DNA from: Chengkuizengella sp. SCS-71B
Lineage (GTDB): Bacteria; Bacillota; Bacilli; Paenibacillales; KCTC-33759
Direction of reading: 5' to 3'
DNA length: 64,000 bases
Assembly: GCF_040100845.1 (NCBI RefSeq)
Contig: NZ_JAZHSH010000001.1
Span: 1,302,001-1,366,000 of the forward strand
Below are positions 1 to 15,300 of this stretch, one piece after another. Each line of letters starts with the position of its first letter. Position 1 is the stretch's first letter. The position numbers were made by a program, and so were the translations under genes. The notes under the pieces are model-generated. The model had not been told where the DNA came from. It was given only the letters and a program-made list of their open reading frames with translations, and searched no databases.

Positions 1-1202
1 GTCCAGCCAAACAAGTTTATTCCTTTGACCAAACGTTTAAAGGTTATGTAAGAGATAATGGAGACGTAGGGATTAGAAATGAAGTCTGGATTATAAATAC
101 GGTAGGGTGTATCAACAAAACAGCAGAACTATTAGCCAAGATGGCCAATCAACAATTTCAGGATGAATCTATCGATGGTGTGTATCATTTTCCACATCCT
201 TTTGGCTGTTCACAGCTTGGTGACGATTTAACTTATACACAAAAGCTATTAAGCAACTTAGTCCATCATCCGAATGCAGCCGGTGTTTTAGTTTTAGGTT
301 TAGGCTGTGAGAATAATTATATAGAGTTATTTAAAAAAGTTTTAGGTGATTATGATAATCGTAGAGTTAAGTTTTTAGAGGTTCAAGCTGTGTCAGATGA
401 GATGGAAACAGGGCTCAATTTAATAGAAGAAGTGGTTGAATATGCTAAAAAATTTAAAAGAGAGGATATACCAGTTTCAAAGTTGAAAATTGGTTTGAAG
501 TGTGGAGGTTCTGATGGTTTTTCAGGGATTACTGCGAATCCGTTGGTTGGTAGATTTGCCGACCACCTTATATCAAGAGGCGGGACAGCTGTATTAACAG
601 AAGTGCCTGAAATGTTTGGAGCTGAAACAATCCTTATGAATCGAGCAAAAAATGCAGAGATATTTTCTAAAATTGTAGAGCTTGTGAATGACTTTAAGCG
701 TTATTTTATTCGACATGATCAAGTTGTTTATGAAAATCCTTCACCTGGCAACAAAAAAGGGGGAATTACAACGCTTGAAGAAAAATCACTTGGCTGTATT
801 CAGAAGGGTGGTTTTGCGATAGTTAACGATGTTGTTCAGTATGGCGAAAGAGTGGATGAGATGGGATTAAACCTTTTACAAGGTCCAGGAAATGATCTCG
901 TATCTGTAACCGCATTAGCTGCCTCAGGTGCTCACATCGTATTATTTACAACGGGAAGAGGAACTCCTTTTGGTGGTCCAGTTCCTACCGTTAAGATATC
1001 TACTAATACAGATTTATATGAAAAAAAGAAGAACTGGATTGATTTTGATGCTGGACAGCTTTTAAAAAATAAAGATATGAATGAATTAAGTGAAGAATTA
1101 TTTGAGTATGTTTTAGATGTAGCATCTGGGAAGCTAACTGCGAACAATGAATTATATGGATTTAAGGAAATTGCCATATTTAAAGATGGTGTAACGATGT
1201 AG
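1..1202 (+). CDS. uxaA: Altronate dehydratase, partial (5' end outside window)
   Basis: Dehydrates D-altronate to 2-keto-3-deoxygluconate, the last uronate-specific step of galacturonate breakdown in the cytoplasm. The reading frame is already open at base 3 and runs without a stop through the ATG at 141. The upstream residues (GYVRDNGDVGIRNEVWI, then a VGCIN motif) are the typical start of the large UxaA catalytic domain, so the ATG at 141 is internal and the N-terminal SAF-like domain lies off the window. About 399 codons are present against roughly 490 for the full family. Family-typical stretches include LGLGCENNYIE, the CGGSDGFSGITANP loop and a C-terminal FTTGRGTPFGGPVPTVK motif. It is followed after 21 bases by uxaB, so it is the upstream visible gene of a uxaA-uxaB-uxaC operon. 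Confidence 0.93.
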   Translation, partial: PAKQVYSFDQTFKGYVRDNGDVGIRNEVWIINTVGCINKTAELLAKMANQQFQDESIDGVYHFPHPFGCSQLGDDLTYTQKLLSNLVHHPNAAGVLVLGLGCENNYIELFKKVLGDYDNRRVKFLEVQAVSDEMETGLNLIEEVVEYAKKFKREDIPVSKLKIGLKCGGSDGFSGITANPLVGRFADHLISRGGTAVLTEVPEMFGAETILMNRAKNAEIFSKIVELVNDFKRYFIRHDQVVYENPSPGNKKGGITTLEEKSLGCIQKGGFAIVNDVVQYGERVDEMGLNLLQGPGNDLVSVTALAASGAHIVLFTTGRGTPFGGPVPTVKISTNTDLYEKKKNWIDFDAGQLLKNKDMNELSEELFEYVLDVASGKLTANNELYGFKEIAIFKDGVTM

Positions 1203-1223
1203 AAACATGGATAGGAGGAAATT

Positions 1224-2732
1224 ATGAAAATCGATCAGCTTAACCGTGAATGGATATCAGAACATCAGATGATGTACAACATAACAACATCTGTTCATAT
1301 GGAAGAGAAGGTTTTACAAATTGGAGAAGGTAATTTTTTACGTGGATTTATTGATTGGATGATTTTTAAATTAAACCAAGAGGGGAAGTTTCAAGGGAAG
1401 GTTGTAGCTGTTCAACCGACCAAACACGGCAAGGTAGTGCCAAAACTAAATCAGCAAGATGGATTGTATACAACAGTATTAAGAGGCATTGATCAAGGAA
1501 AAAAGGTAGAAAATATTGAAATCGTAGATTCTATCAATCGTGGAATTAATCCTTATGTGCAATGGGAGGAGGTTTTAAAGGTCGCGGAATCTCCTAACAT
1601 ACAATTTGTATTTTCAAATACAACTGAAGCAGGACTATCTTATAAAAGTGAAACTTATGACCCTTCTCAATCACCTGATTCTTTCCCTGGGAAATTAACA
1701 GCACTTTTATATCATCGGTTTAAGAAACTCGGAGAAGCACCAAATTCAGGATGGATTATTATTCCTTGTGAATTAGTAGATGCAAATGGTTTGCTGTTAA
1801 AAAAGCTTGTGATTAAAACGGCTGAAAACTGGAATCTTCCAGATCATTTTATTCAATGGATTCAAACTGAAAATGTATTTTGCAACACGCTGGTTGATCG
1901 AATTGTAACAGGATATCCTAGAGATCAGATAGAGGAATATAATGAAAAACTAGGATATGAAGATATTTTGTTAACAACAGGAGAACCTTATCACCTTTTT
2001 GTGATTGATTCTCATAAGGACGTGAAAGAGTTACTGCCATTTCATGAAGTTGGATTAAATGTACATTGGGATGAGATAAAACCGTATCGAGATTTAAAAG
2101 TAAAGTTGTTAAATGGCCCTCATACTTTAATGGCCGCTGTTGGATTTTTATGTGGCATTGAAACTGTAAAGGAAGCGATGGAGGATGAGCTAGTTGGTCC
2201 CTTCATTCAAAAAAGTATTAATGAAGAGATCATACCAACATTTGATGATGAAAAAAAGGCAAAAGATTATGCAAATAGTGTAATAGAACGATTTATTAAT
2301 CCTTTCAATAAACATATGTTAAAAGATATTGCTTTAAATACAGTATATAAATTTAAAACTAGATTATTGCCAACTCTTAAACTTTACCAAGAAAAATTTC
2401 AGTATCTCCCTAAACATATTTGTTTTTCATTTGCAGCTATATTTGTTTACTGTAAGCCATCAAAACAAGAAAAGAATGAATTTATAGGTTCTCGTTTTTC
2501 AGAAGATTATGTAATAAAAGATAAAGTAGAAATTTTGCAGCTATTCTCTGAAGTTTGGTCACATTATGATGGTAGTAATCAAAGCATACAAAAACTAACT
2601 GCGAAAGTGTTGAGCGATAAATCCATTTGGGATGAGGATTTAAATGAGATTATAGATTTGAATCATATGATCGCAACTTATATCAATGATATTTTAGAGT
2701 TCGGAATGAGGGACAGTTTGAAAAAGATATAA
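1224..2732 (+). CDS. uxaB: Tagaturonate reductase (altronate oxidoreductase)
   Basis: NADH-dependent reduction of D-tagaturonate to D-altronate, the middle step between UxaC and UxaA. The 502-residue length matches the mannitol dehydrogenase/UxaB family. The N-terminal Rossmann region reads VLQIGEGNFLRGFIDWM, a UxaB hallmark, and the C-terminal half carries the family's catalytic-lysine region around KVKLLNGPHTLMA (about residues 291-303). The start is set by an AGGAGG ribosome binding site a few bases before ATG 1224. It lies 21 bases after uxaA and 56 bases before uxaC in the same direction, consistent with one transcript. Function is inferred from family resemblance and operon context, which agree. 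Confidence 0.93.
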   Translation: MKIDQLNREWISEHQMMYNITTSVHMEEKVLQIGEGNFLRGFIDWMIFKLNQEGKFQGKVVAVQPTKHGKVVPKLNQQDGLYTTVLRGIDQGKKVENIEIVDSINRGINPYVQWEEVLKVAESPNIQFVFSNTTEAGLSYKSETYDPSQSPDSFPGKLTALLYHRFKKLGEAPNSGWIIIPCELVDANGLLLKKLVIKTAENWNLPDHFIQWIQTENVFCNTLVDRIVTGYPRDQIEEYNEKLGYEDILLTTGEPYHLFVIDSHKDVKELLPFHEVGLNVHWDEIKPYRDLKVKLLNGPHTLMAAVGFLCGIETVKEAMEDELVGPFIQKSINEEIIPTFDDEKKAKDYANSVIERFINPFNKHMLKDIALNTVYKFKTRLLPTLKLYQEKFQYLPKHICFSFAAIFVYCKPSKQEKNEFIGSRFSEDYVIKDKVEILQLFSEVWSHYDGSNQSIQKLTAKVLSDKSIWDEDLNEIIDLNHMIATYINDILEFGMRDSLKKI

Positions 2733-2788
2733 TAAAGATTTTGGTGTATTGGTGAAAATGCCATAAAAAATATAAATGAGGTGATTTG

Positions 2789-4192
2789 ATGACTTTTTTA
2801 AGTGAAAATATGATGTTAAAGAGTGAAAGTGCTCAGATATTATTTCATAATTATGCAAAACAAATGCCGATCATTGATTTCCATACCCATCTTAGTCCAC
2901 AAGAAATTGCTGAAAATAAAACTTACAATAATATTACTGAATTATGGCTTTCGGGAGACCATTATAAATGGAGAGCTATGCGCTGGCTTGGATTTGATGA
3001 GAAGTTCATTACAGGTGAAGCTTCTGATAAAGATAAATTTATGACATGGGCTAATACATTACCTTATACAATGGGGAATCCGATCTATGTTTGGTCACAC
3101 ATGGAGTTAAGCCGATATTTTCAAATTAATGAATTATTGACTCCAGAAAATGCTGAACACATTTGGGAGATTTGTAATGAGAAGCTGCAGGATAGTTCTT
3201 TTAGTACACAGAACATATTGCAACAATTTAATGTAAGAGTTATAAATACAACGGATGATCCGATCGATTCATTAAACTATCACAAGCAAATCAAACAGCA
3301 GAACAATGTAACTACTGAAGTTCTACCAACTTTTAGACCTGATCAGGTATTGAATATTGAGCAACCAAACTTTAAAGAATATATTAATAAATTAGAACAA
3401 GTGACAGAGCAATCGATCTCAAATTATAGCGATTTAATTTCAGCTGTTGAGAGTAGAATTCATTATTTCCATGAAAATGGATGTCGTATTTCTGATCATG
3501 CTTTTACGGAATTGCCATTTCATCCAGTCTCGGATGAGGAAGCAGCTTCTATTTTTAAAAAGGGTTTAGAAGGACAGGGGCTAACACTAGATGAAATTCA
3601 TAAATATCAAACAAAAACGATGGTCCATTTAGGACAAATGTATGAATCACTTAATTGGACAATGCAATTACATATTGGAGCAATAAGAAATAATAATTCA
3701 CGTATGTTTTCAATCTTAGGCAAAGATACTGGGTATGATTCCATTTTAGACTATAAACTTGCGGAAAATTTAAATGGATTTTTAAATGAGTTAGACAAAG
3801 AAAATACGCTGCCAAAAACGATTGTTTATACTTTAAATGCAGCTCAAAACGATGTGATTGCATCTGCAATTGGTAATTTTCAATCATCAGGAGCTAGAGG
3901 GAAATTGCAATTTGGTTCAGGGTGGTGGTTTAATGATACGAAAGATGGAATGCTGAATCAAATGAAAACATTAGCGAATATTGGTGTATTAAGTACTTTT
4001 GTAGGGATGTTAACCGACTCTAGGAGTTTTCTTTCCTTCCCAAGGCATGAGTACTTCCGCAGAGTTTTATGTGATTTATTCGGAAGTTGGATAGAAAATG
4101 GAGAATTGCCAGCAGATTATGAATTTATTGGCAATATCATTCAAGACATAAGTTATAAAAACGCTTTGAACTATTTTTCAAATAATATTTAA
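2789..4192 (+). CDS. uxaC: Glucuronate/galacturonate isomerase
   Basis: Isomerises D-galacturonate to D-tagaturonate (and glucuronate to fructuronate), the entry step of the uronate pathway. The protein has about 467 residues, the usual length of the family, which belongs to the amidohydrolase-like TIM-barrel superfamily. The N-terminal metal-binding motif IIDFHTHLSP and a WWFNDTKDGM segment near residue 380 are characteristic. A TTG at 2786 could extend the frame by one codon, but GAGGTG at 2778-2783 sits 5 bases before ATG 2789, so that ATG is preferred. It is the last gene of the operon and is followed by a terminator. Its product feeds UxaB, and its substrate would come from the extracellular pectate lyase encoded next door. 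Confidence 0.93.
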   Translation: MTFLSENMMLKSESAQILFHNYAKQMPIIDFHTHLSPQEIAENKTYNNITELWLSGDHYKWRAMRWLGFDEKFITGEASDKDKFMTWANTLPYTMGNPIYVWSHMELSRYFQINELLTPENAEHIWEICNEKLQDSSFSTQNILQQFNVRVINTTDDPIDSLNYHKQIKQQNNVTTEVLPTFRPDQVLNIEQPNFKEYINKLEQVTEQSISNYSDLISAVESRIHYFHENGCRISDHAFTELPFHPVSDEEAASIFKKGLEGQGLTLDEIHKYQTKTMVHLGQMYESLNWTMQLHIGAIRNNNSRMFSILGKDTGYDSILDYKLAENLNGFLNELDKENTLPKTIVYTLNAAQNDVIASAIGNFQSSGARGKLQFGSGWWFNDTKDGMLNQMKTLANIGVLSTFVGMLTDSRSFLSFPRHEYFRRVLCDLFGSWIENGELPADYEFIGNIIQDISYKNALNYFSNNI

Positions 4193-4241
4193 TAGAAGAT
4201 TAATAGAAACCTTCTTAAAATAAGATAATTTTCAAAAGTTG

Positions 4242-4287
4242 AAGAACCTCCATAAACACTACTAAAGTGGTTTTGGAGGTTCTTTTG
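4242..4287 (+). terminator. Rho-independent terminator between uxaC and the pectate lyase
   Basis: A perfect 11-bp stem (AAGAACCTCCA at 4242-4252 pairing with TGGAGGTTCTT at 4274-4284) ends in a short T tract. It lies between two convergent genes, 50 bases after uxaC and 31 bases beyond the pectate lyase stop. A-rich sequence on the other side means it could work in both directions. Confidence 0.8.
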
Positions 4288-4314
4288 GTCAATAGCTATT
4301 AACTTGATGGTTTT

Positions 4315-7300
4315 TTAAGGGTCTATTTTCCCTACACCAGCATTAGAGATTACAATTGATTTTACATTTTCAACTGGATCTAACGAATAAGTATACGGTG
4401 GTGTGTAACTAACTGTAGAAGTTGTTGGTTGATTTCCAGTATTGTTTTGGAATATATTATTTGACACGTCCCAGTATCCGATTTCACTGCTGTATAAAGA
4501 GACAATTGGATCTTTAGAGTTTTCAAAATGGTTATTTTCTATTTTAAGTGTTGCTCCCATTCTAGAATTAATTCCTGTATCGATGATGTTGTTGTAGTAA
4601 TTATTATAAAGATGCCCTTGACCAAATCTAAAAAGAGGTCCCCGCGAGAACACGTTTTCCCAACGGTTATGATGATATGTTATTTTACGGTCATAATTAT
4701 CACTGTCAGAAGATCCAACTAGCGCTGTTTTCCAGCTATCGTGTACGTAGTTATAGGAGAAGGTGATATATTCAGCATTATTCTTCACATCAAACAAACC
4801 GTCATAATAATCTTTGTCCACATCTAAACTGTTATACAATTCATTGTGATCCACCCAAACGTTGTTGGAAGGCCCTACTATGCTGATGGCATCTTTATCT
4901 CCAATATCAACGTGATGAATAGTTAAGTTTCGTATAATAATATTACTTGCTCTCCAAACTTTGATGCCGATCCCGTTTAATTCTCCGCTTGTACCAACGC
5001 CAAGTATGGATATGTCTGAAACATCTTTAACGTCAATTTTGTTGTTAGACGAATTTGCTGGTGTAATGGTTCCATTTATATAAATCTTTAATGGTAAATT
5101 TGGATCTTTATTATTGATTGCATTCTGTAAGTCTGTACCTGTACTAACAGTAACTACAACTGCATTGGCTCCTTCACCACCAGTAGTGCCTCCATTCAGT
5201 GCTGCAAATCCAACCAGATCATTTATATTGCCAGGGGGAGTTCCTCCTCCAGCACTTTGAGGTGTGGCGTTTACTTCTATAGAATTATTACTTTCACCAA
5301 TGTTATTTACCGCACTGATCACATAATAATAGGTTGTACCATTTGTAAGTCCTGTATCTGTGTAAGCTGTGGATGTCAATCCTGTAGCAATCGTTGTATA
5401 AGGTCCTCCTGTGCTTGTTGAACGTTTAACATTATAGCTGTTTGCAATTGATACAGTATTCCAAGATAAAGAAACGGAAGCATCTGAAGCATTTGCATTA
5501 ACATTAGATGGGGCACTAGGAATAACATCGCCACCACCTGAACTATTAGCTTCAACGATTTGCCATTGCTGATGGTCTCCACCCTGGTAGGTCCATTGGC
5601 CAACATTACCGCCATTTGCTAGAGAAGCATTTTGCACTTCTAAGGCTTTATTACTATTTTTGTTAATGAGTTTAAAGTAACCGTTACCAACGTCTTCGAT
5701 TGTCCAAGCATGTGCCTGACTGCTTCTTTCTCTCATTTGTACAACATCAGCGCCATCATCTTTAGATTTGTTTAAAATATAAATCAGTTTTCCACTGTTT
5801 ACATTAACAATATGGTAATATCCTTCTCCAATACTCTGAATTTGCCATTGTTGTTCAGGCAAATCACTGCGTGTCATCTGAATTAAAGTATCATCGTCTT
5901 GTATACCTGCATTAAGGACTTCTATAGCTTTTCCACTATTTTTGTTGATGAGAATGTAATTTTTATTTGGATCTATAATTGTAGATTCAGGTGTGGCGCT
6001 GACTTCAGCAGAGTTAACACTTTCGCCAACTCCATTTACAGCAGTGATTACATAGTAGTAGGTAGTCCCATTTGTTACATTGGATTCATTGTAGCTAGTA
6101 CCAGTTATTCCACTAGCGACAGTTACGAATGAACTACCAGAAGTAGTTGAACGTTTGATATTATAGCTGTCGGCATTACTGATAGTATTCCATGACAGCA
6201 ACACTGAGTTATCACCGGCACTTGCACTTAAATTAGAAGGGGGGTTAGGAATCTCCTCACTGCCACCGCCGGAACCTCCACCGGAACCTCCGTCACCACC
6301 TGTATCTATGACTCCAACACCAGCATATTGAATAATAAAAGATTTTACATCTTGTACTGGATCTAACGTGTAATTATATGGTGGAGAATAACTTACAGTA
6401 GAAGTTGTTGGTTGATTTCCAGTAGTGTTTTGGAATAAATTATTTGAAACATCCCAAAATCCAATTTCGCTACTATAAAGAGATACGATTGGATCTTTTG
6501 AGTTTTCGAAATGGTTATTTTCAATTCGCAGAGTAGCTCCCATTCGAGAATTTATTCCTGTATCAATGATATTATTGTAGTAGTTGTTATAAAGATGTCC
6601 TTGACCAAATCTGAATAGTGGACCTCGAGAAAAAATGTTTTCCCAACGATTATGATGATACGTAATTTTACGATCATAGTTATCACTGTCAGATGACCCT
6701 ACAAGTGCGGTTTTCCAACTATCATGAACATAATTATATGAGAAAGTAATATATTCAGAATCACGTTTTACATCAAATAATCCATCATAATAATCCTTAT
6801 CTACATCAAGGCTATTATATAATTCATTATGATCGACCCAAATATTATTTGCAGGTCCCTCAATGCTAATTGCGTCTTTATCCCCAGTATTAACGTGGTG
6901 AATAGTTAAGTTTCGAATAATAATGTTACTTGCCCTTGTGATTTTTATACCTATTCCATTTAGCTCACCATAGGTATCTACACCAAGAATAGAGATGTCT
7001 GAAACGTCTTTTACATCAATTTTACTATTGGATGAATTTGCTGGTGTAATTGTTCCATTCACGTATATTTTTAAAGGTCTATTTGGATCCTTGTTACTTA
7101 TTGCATTTTGTAGCTCAGTACCTGTGCTGACTGTAATGACAACATTATTATCACCGTCACCACCCGTAGTACCACCATTCATGGCTGCGAAACCTACAAG
7201 ATTATCTAAATCTGAAGGTATTGAATTACCTGATCCCTGAGGAGTAGCACTGACTTCAGTAGAGTTATTACTTTCTCCTACTCCATTTACTGCTGAGATT

Positions 7301-7995
7301 ACATAGTAGTAGGTAGTGCCATTTGTTACATTCGAATCAGTGTAATTAGAGCTCGTCACATTGCTTGCAATTGTAGAGAAAGAACCACTAGAAGTAGTTG
7401 AACGTTTTACATTATAACTGACTGCGTTACTGACTTCACTCCAAGATAAACTTACCGAACCATTATTAGCTAGTGCACTCACATTCGAAGGTGTGTCAGG
7501 ACTAACCTCTCCATCGGTAATCCCATCATCAACAAATTTTAATAAGTCAATGTTCGCACCTCCTTCTGATGAAATACCTGTTAATCTAATTGTATTTATT
7601 CCTTCATTAAGAGATACACTTTCTGAAACGATTTGCCAAGATGTCCAACTTCCTGTTCCAGGGAAGGATAAACTAGCATTAGCAACGGAGTTATTCACCT
7701 TAATTTCTGCTGGTCGATCAGTAGAGGCATTTGCATATCGAAAATTTAAAGTATACATTCCAGGGGTGCTAACATGTACATTCCACTCTATATATCCCCC
7801 AGCTTGATTTGGGTCAAAATTTACATATCCTGTACCTTCGTATCCGCTATGTTCTGTTTCAATTATAGCATCAGACTTAATAGAAGCGTCTTCAGCTTGA
7901 TAGATTTCTTCCACTGAATTAGCCTGTAAAGGAGTAGATAATAATAATGAGGTTAATAAACAGAATACCATGAGAATGCTTAATTTTTTTTTCAA
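4315..7995 (-). CDS. Secreted multi-domain pectate lyase with two PL1 catalytic domains
   Basis: Predicted extracellular pectate lyase of 1226 residues that cleaves polygalacturonate by beta-elimination. Order seen: signal peptide (about 1-27, ending LQANS); a CBM35/CBM6-like beta-sandwich (28-160, starting YQAEDA); FN3 (168-255); first PL1 domain (262-560); a Gly/Ser linker; FN3 (586-672); a ricin-B/CBM13-type trefoil with QQW repeats (675-825); FN3 (832-920); second PL1 domain (928-1226). Both PL1 copies keep the [17 protein letters not shown] and YHHNRW motifs and the RGPLFRFG segment that holds the family's catalytic arginine. The two catalytic copies are almost identical in protein but differ at many silent DNA positions, so the duplication is not brand new. 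Translation starts at TTG 7995 behind GGGAGA. It converges on the uxa operon that would consume galacturonate. PL1 assignment is firm; subfamily and CBM specificity are inferred. Confidence 0.92.
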   Translation of the reverse strand: MKKKLSILMVFCLLTSLLLSTPLQANSVEEIYQAEDASIKSDAIIETEHSGYEGTGYVNFDPNQAGGYIEWNVHVSTPGMYTLNFRYANASTDRPAEIKVNNSVANASLSFPGTGSWTSWQIVSESVSLNEGINTIRLTGISSEGGANIDLLKFVDDGITDGEVSPDTPSNVSALANNGSVSLSWSEVSNAVSYNVKRSTTSSGSFSTIASNVTSSNYTDSNVTNGTTYYYVISAVNGVGESNNSTEVSATPQGSGNSIPSDLDNLVGFAAMNGGTTGGDGDNNVVITVSTGTELQNAISNKDPNRPLKIYVNGTITPANSSNSKIDVKDVSDISILGVDTYGELNGIGIKITRASNIIIRNLTIHHVNTGDKDAISIEGPANNIWVDHNELYNSLDVDKDYYDGLFDVKRDSEYITFSYNYVHDSWKTALVGSSDSDNYDRKITYHHNRWENIFSRGPLFRFGQGHLYNNYYNNIIDTGINSRMGATLRIENNHFENSKDPIVSLYSSEIGFWDVSNNLFQNTTGNQPTTSTVSYSPPYNYTLDPVQDVKSFIIQYAGVGVIDTGGDGGSGGGSGGGSEEIPNPPSNLSASAGDNSVLLSWNTISNADSYNIKRSTTSGSSFVTVASGITGTSYNESNVTNGTTYYYVITAVNGVGESVNSAEVSATPESTIIDPNKNYILINKNSGKAIEVLNAGIQDDDTLIQMTRSDLPEQQWQIQSIGEGYYHIVNVNSGKLIYILNKSKDDGADVVQMRERSSQAHAWTIEDVGNGYFKLINKNSNKALEVQNASLANGGNVGQWTYQGGDHQQWQIVEANSSGGGDVIPSAPSNVNANASDASVSLSWNTVSIANSYNVKRSTSTGGPYTTIATGLTSTAYTDTGLTNGTTYYYVISAVNNIGESNNSIEVNATPQSAGGGTPPGNINDLVGFAALNGGTTGGEGANAVVVTVSTGTDLQNAINNKDPNLPLKIYINGTITPANSSNNKIDVKDVSDISILGVGTSGELNGIGIKVWRASNIIIRNLTIHHVDIGDKDAISIVGPSNNVWVDHNELYNSLDVDKDYYDGLFDVKNNAEYITFSYNYVHDSWKTALVGSSDSDNYDRKITYHHNRWENVFSRGPLFRFGQGHLYNNYYNNIIDTGINSRMGATLKIENNHFENSKDPIVSLYSSEIGYWDVSNNIFQNNTGNQPTTSTVSYTPPYTYSLDPVENVKSIVISNAGVGKIDP

Positions 7996-8062
7996 GATAA
8001 TCTCCCTACTTTCTTAAAGAGTATTAAATATCAAATGTGCAATATCGTAATTCAATCAATAA

Positions 8063-8141
8063 TGAAAACGTTGTTATTTTAAGATATGAAAATATGACAA
8101 GAAATAATAACGTTGTTATTTCCATAATTAAAGCGTTTACA
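8063..8141. promoter_or_regulatory. cre-like site and AACGTTGTTATT repeats upstream of pectate lyase
   Basis: TTAAAGCGTTTACA at 8128-8141 differs at one base from the CcpA operator consensus TGWAARCGYTWNCW, suggesting carbon catabolite control. AACGTTGTTATT occurs at 8067-8078 and again at 8109-8120; the second copy lies in a 15-base inverted repeat AATAACgttGTTATT (8106-8120). These lie 70-150 bases upstream of the lyase start. That they act as operators is inferred. Confidence 0.5.
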
Positions 8142-8337
8142 TTTTTTTATAAATAATCCTCCTCTCTTAAAAGCTATTATATATCACATTTTCTATAATG
8201 AGATATGGTATTTTAAAAAAATACTGAAATGTAACATGAAATTATCTGATTTATACAGGAATAATGGTTGAATGATATATTCTTCTAAGTTATATTAATA
8301 AAAAGTGTAGGAAAATTATACAAATAAAAAACAATAA

Positions 8338-8396
8338 TTAACAACGACAGGATAAAAGTGTATAATTATAAAATAAATAGTATAATTAGACGTTGT
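8338..8396 (+). promoter_or_regulatory. Possible sigma-A promoter facing the cellulase genes, flanked by ACAACG/CGTTGT
   Basis: TTAACA (8338-8343), a 17-base spacer and a perfect TATAAT (8361-8366) form a good vegetative promoter on the plus strand. ACAACG (8341-8346) and CGTTGT (8391-8396) flank the -10 region as an inverted pair and share the ACGTTGT core seen near the pectate lyase. If used, it would give the first cellulase a leader of about 700 bases. Confidence 0.4.
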
Positions 8397-8980
8397 GGTC
8401 AATTTAATTCTATTATTTATTTCTTATACTAATCTCTCTTTCTACTAGTTTTAGCAACTTCAATCAAGGTAATAAATATGATGATGTAAATTTTTAGTAG
8501 TTAATTGCAACAAATTAACATTAGAAAAGGTTATTATTTATAATTTAAATTGGTATCATCGCGGTTATTATTAATTAAATTGTTTGGTTACATAAAAATA
8601 TTTTTCTTAATAATTTAAAGTAAAATATTAAATTATTTTAGTGACAGAAAAGGTGCAATTTATTATTGTTTAGTTAAATAAAATTTATATTCTATATTAA
8701 TGTCTTCGTTTTTCTTATTACCACTATTTTACTCTTTCTAGTTACACTACACACATTAAAGATTATGTTAAAACATAAAGTCCAAATTTATAATCTCACA
8801 GTAAATTCCTACAAGATAGATTTATATTTTAATCCTCTATTAAAAAAAATCACTTCACTAACAACTTTCATTATTTTAGGTTTTTATTTTAAAAAATATG
8901 GATTTATATCCTCTTAACAGGAGCTAAGCGAATAAGTGCTTTTGTGGATGAATATAGATTGTATTGTGTCTTTTCCAGAG

Positions 8981-9006
8981 AAATTTCAGTCATAAGATTG
9001 AAATTT
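8981..9006 (+). promoter_or_regulatory. Leader hairpin upstream of the first GH9 gene
   Basis: AAATTTCA (8981-8988) and TGAAATTT (8999-9006) form a perfect 8-bp stem with a 10-base loop followed by T-rich sequence, about 80 bases before the GH9 start. It could be an attenuator-like leader structure or a regulator binding site; the sequence alone does not decide. Confidence 0.35.
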
Positions 9007-9042
9007 TATTTATTTTATTAAAGGGGGTGAATTTAGTATTGA

Positions 9043-12327
<3,285 letters not shown>

Positions 12328-12387
12328 GCCATTATGGTGATATTTTATTTTACTATTTTTTGATAGATGAAAGGAGAAAAAATATTC

Positions 12388-15300
12388 ATGGGGAAAATAT
12401 TTTTGTTTAATAATAATAAGTTAAAGAGAAAATGTTTTGTGATCTTCACCTCATTGCTGCTCATATTATCTACCATAAATGTATCTATTGTTCAAGCAGA
12501 CTTTGATACTGGTAACGTGCGTGTCAATCAGATCGGTTATCTACAAGGTGCAGATAAAGTTGCCACAATTATCAATAACTCTACATCATCCCTCAATTGG
12601 GAGTTAAGGCAAGTAGGAAGTGGGGATGTTGTTGCTAACGGAACGACTTCAGTGTATGGAAATGATCAAGCTTCTGGTGATTTTTTACATCATGCAAATT
12701 TTTCATCGGTAACTGCTTCAGGTAATTACACGTTATGGGTAGATGGAGAAGGTGAAAGTGTTCCTTTTATAATTGGTACAGATTTATATCCAAATTTAGC
12801 GAAAGAAGCAATGGAGTATTTCTATTTTCATAGAATGGGTACAGATATTGAGGCGCAATATTTAACAGATCCGACTTTTGCCCATAGTGCACTTCATCCA
12901 GGGGATAGCAGTATTAGCTGTTATAACGACTGGTGTAACGGAGATATTTTAAATGTAAAAAATTCATGGGCAGATGCTGGGGATTTTGGCATTTATTCAG
13001 TAAATCAAGCCATTTCAGCTTGGACACTGTTAAATTTATTAGAAAGATATCCATCCGTTTTCCCAGATGGATCTTTAAATATTCCTGAGAATGGGAATGG
13101 TGTCCCAGACATATTAGATGAAGTGAATTTTGGTTCAACATTTATGAAAGGGATGTTGCCTGTTTCAGGTGGATTAGCCTCGCATAAGGTTCACAATAAC
13201 AACTGGAGTGCTTTTCCACTCACAAATATTGCAGATGAAAATGGAGCGGAAAGATTCGCACAGCCCCCTTCTACAAATGCTACGTATGCTGTTGCTCGTA
13301 ACCTTGCACATTTAGCTAGGTTGCTGAATGCTTATGACCCAGTTTATGCTGCAGAGTTATGGAATACTGCGGAACTAGCATGGACTAGAGCAGAAGCCAA
13401 TCCAAATGTAGATTATACAGGTAGCACAGGTGATGCAACTGGCGGTGGGGATTATGGCGATACGAAAAACAGTGATGATCAATATGCAGCGGCAGTTGAG
13501 TTATATTTAACAGCTTACGCATTGGGAGATAGTGATGAACAAACCTATCAATCCTCCGTAATGAACTCACAGCATTATAAAGAAATAAGTCATTTCGGTT
13601 GGGCGGAAGTAACGGGTACAGGAACATTATCGTTATTGACAGCTGCAAATGATCTTCCAGCACAAGACATCACAGATATGGAGAATAATGTTTTAACACA
13701 TGTTGATAACAACGTTATTAATATTTTGAACTCAGAAGGATATCCTATTCCATTACCTGGAAGTGAAACCTATCCTTGGGGTTCCAATTCATTTATTGTG
13801 AACTCAATGATATTTATGGCGTTTGCTTATGACATTAGTGAAGATATTACTTATTTAAAAGGCATTCATAAAACGATGGATTATCTTATGGGTAACAATG
13901 CTATGAAACTTTCATATATTACAGGCTACGGTGAGTTTTATGAAACAGATACACATGATCGTTGGGCTTGGGGGAAATATCAAGGAGGAACACCTTATCC
14001 AAAAGGATGGTTGTCAGGAGGACCAAATAACGATAATTCAAATGATCCAGCTACACCACAAGGGCAACCAGCAGCCAAATCCTATGCAGATAAAGACACA
14101 GCACCTAGTGCTTGGGCATCTAAAGAGAATACAATTAACTGGAATGCTCCATTAGTTTGGATATCTCAGTATATCAATGATACACAAGGAAATTTAAGTG
14201 TACCTGAAGCTCCAAATGCACCTTCTTCATTAAGTGCTGCACCAGGCAATGGTGAAGTATCACTAAGTTGGAACAGTGTGTCTAACGCAGATAATTATAT
14301 TATAAAACGCGCTGCTTCATCAGGCGGTCCATATACAGCGATAGCGAATAATGTAACAGGCACGACGTATACAGATGTAGGTTTAAGTAATGGTACGACC
14401 TACTATTATGTGATTAGTGCAGTAAATGAAGTAGGAGAATCTAATAATTCTAGTCAAGTATTTGCTACGCCTGAAGAACCTGGGGGTTCATCTCTAAATG
14501 AAGAACGATTCTTAACGATGTATGCACAAATCAAAGATCCAGCTAGTGGATATTTTTCACCGGAGGGGATTCCATATCATTCTATTGAAACTTTATTGAG
14601 TGAAGCTCCTGATTACGGACACATGACAACTTCAGAAGCCTATAGTTATTGGTTATGGCTTGAAACGTTATATGGTTACTTCACGAATAATTGGACACCA
14701 TTAGAGGAAGCTTGGGATAACTTGGAAACCTTTATTTTACCAATTAATGAAGGGGATGGTGTAAATGAACAGCCGACGATGAGTTATTACACTGCATCTA
14801 GTCCTGCTACTTATGCACCTGAACATCCATATCCAGACATGTATCCAAGTATGTTGAGCAATTCAGTTCAAGCTGGCTCAGATCCGTTAGATGCAGAATT
14901 GAAAGCAACTTATGGAGATAATGAAACCTACTTGATGCATTGGTTACTTGATGTGGATGATTGGTATGGATATGGCAATACTTTGAATCCTTCTCATACA
15001 GTAACGTATGTAAATACGTTCCAAAGAGGGGAACAAGAATCGGTATGGGAAGCAGTGACTCATCCTTCACAAGATGATTTTACATTTGGTAAACCAGGTG
15101 AAGGTTTTGTTTCTTTATTCATAGATGACGGAGCGGCACCTGCTCCACAGTGGAGATATACGGCAGCTACAGATGCGGATGCTCGTGCAGTTCAAGTCAT
15201 GTATTGGGCGCAACAGATGGGTTATAACAATCCAACTTATTTAAATAAAGCGAAAAAGATGGGAGATTATTTACGGTACGGTATGTACGATAAATACTTC

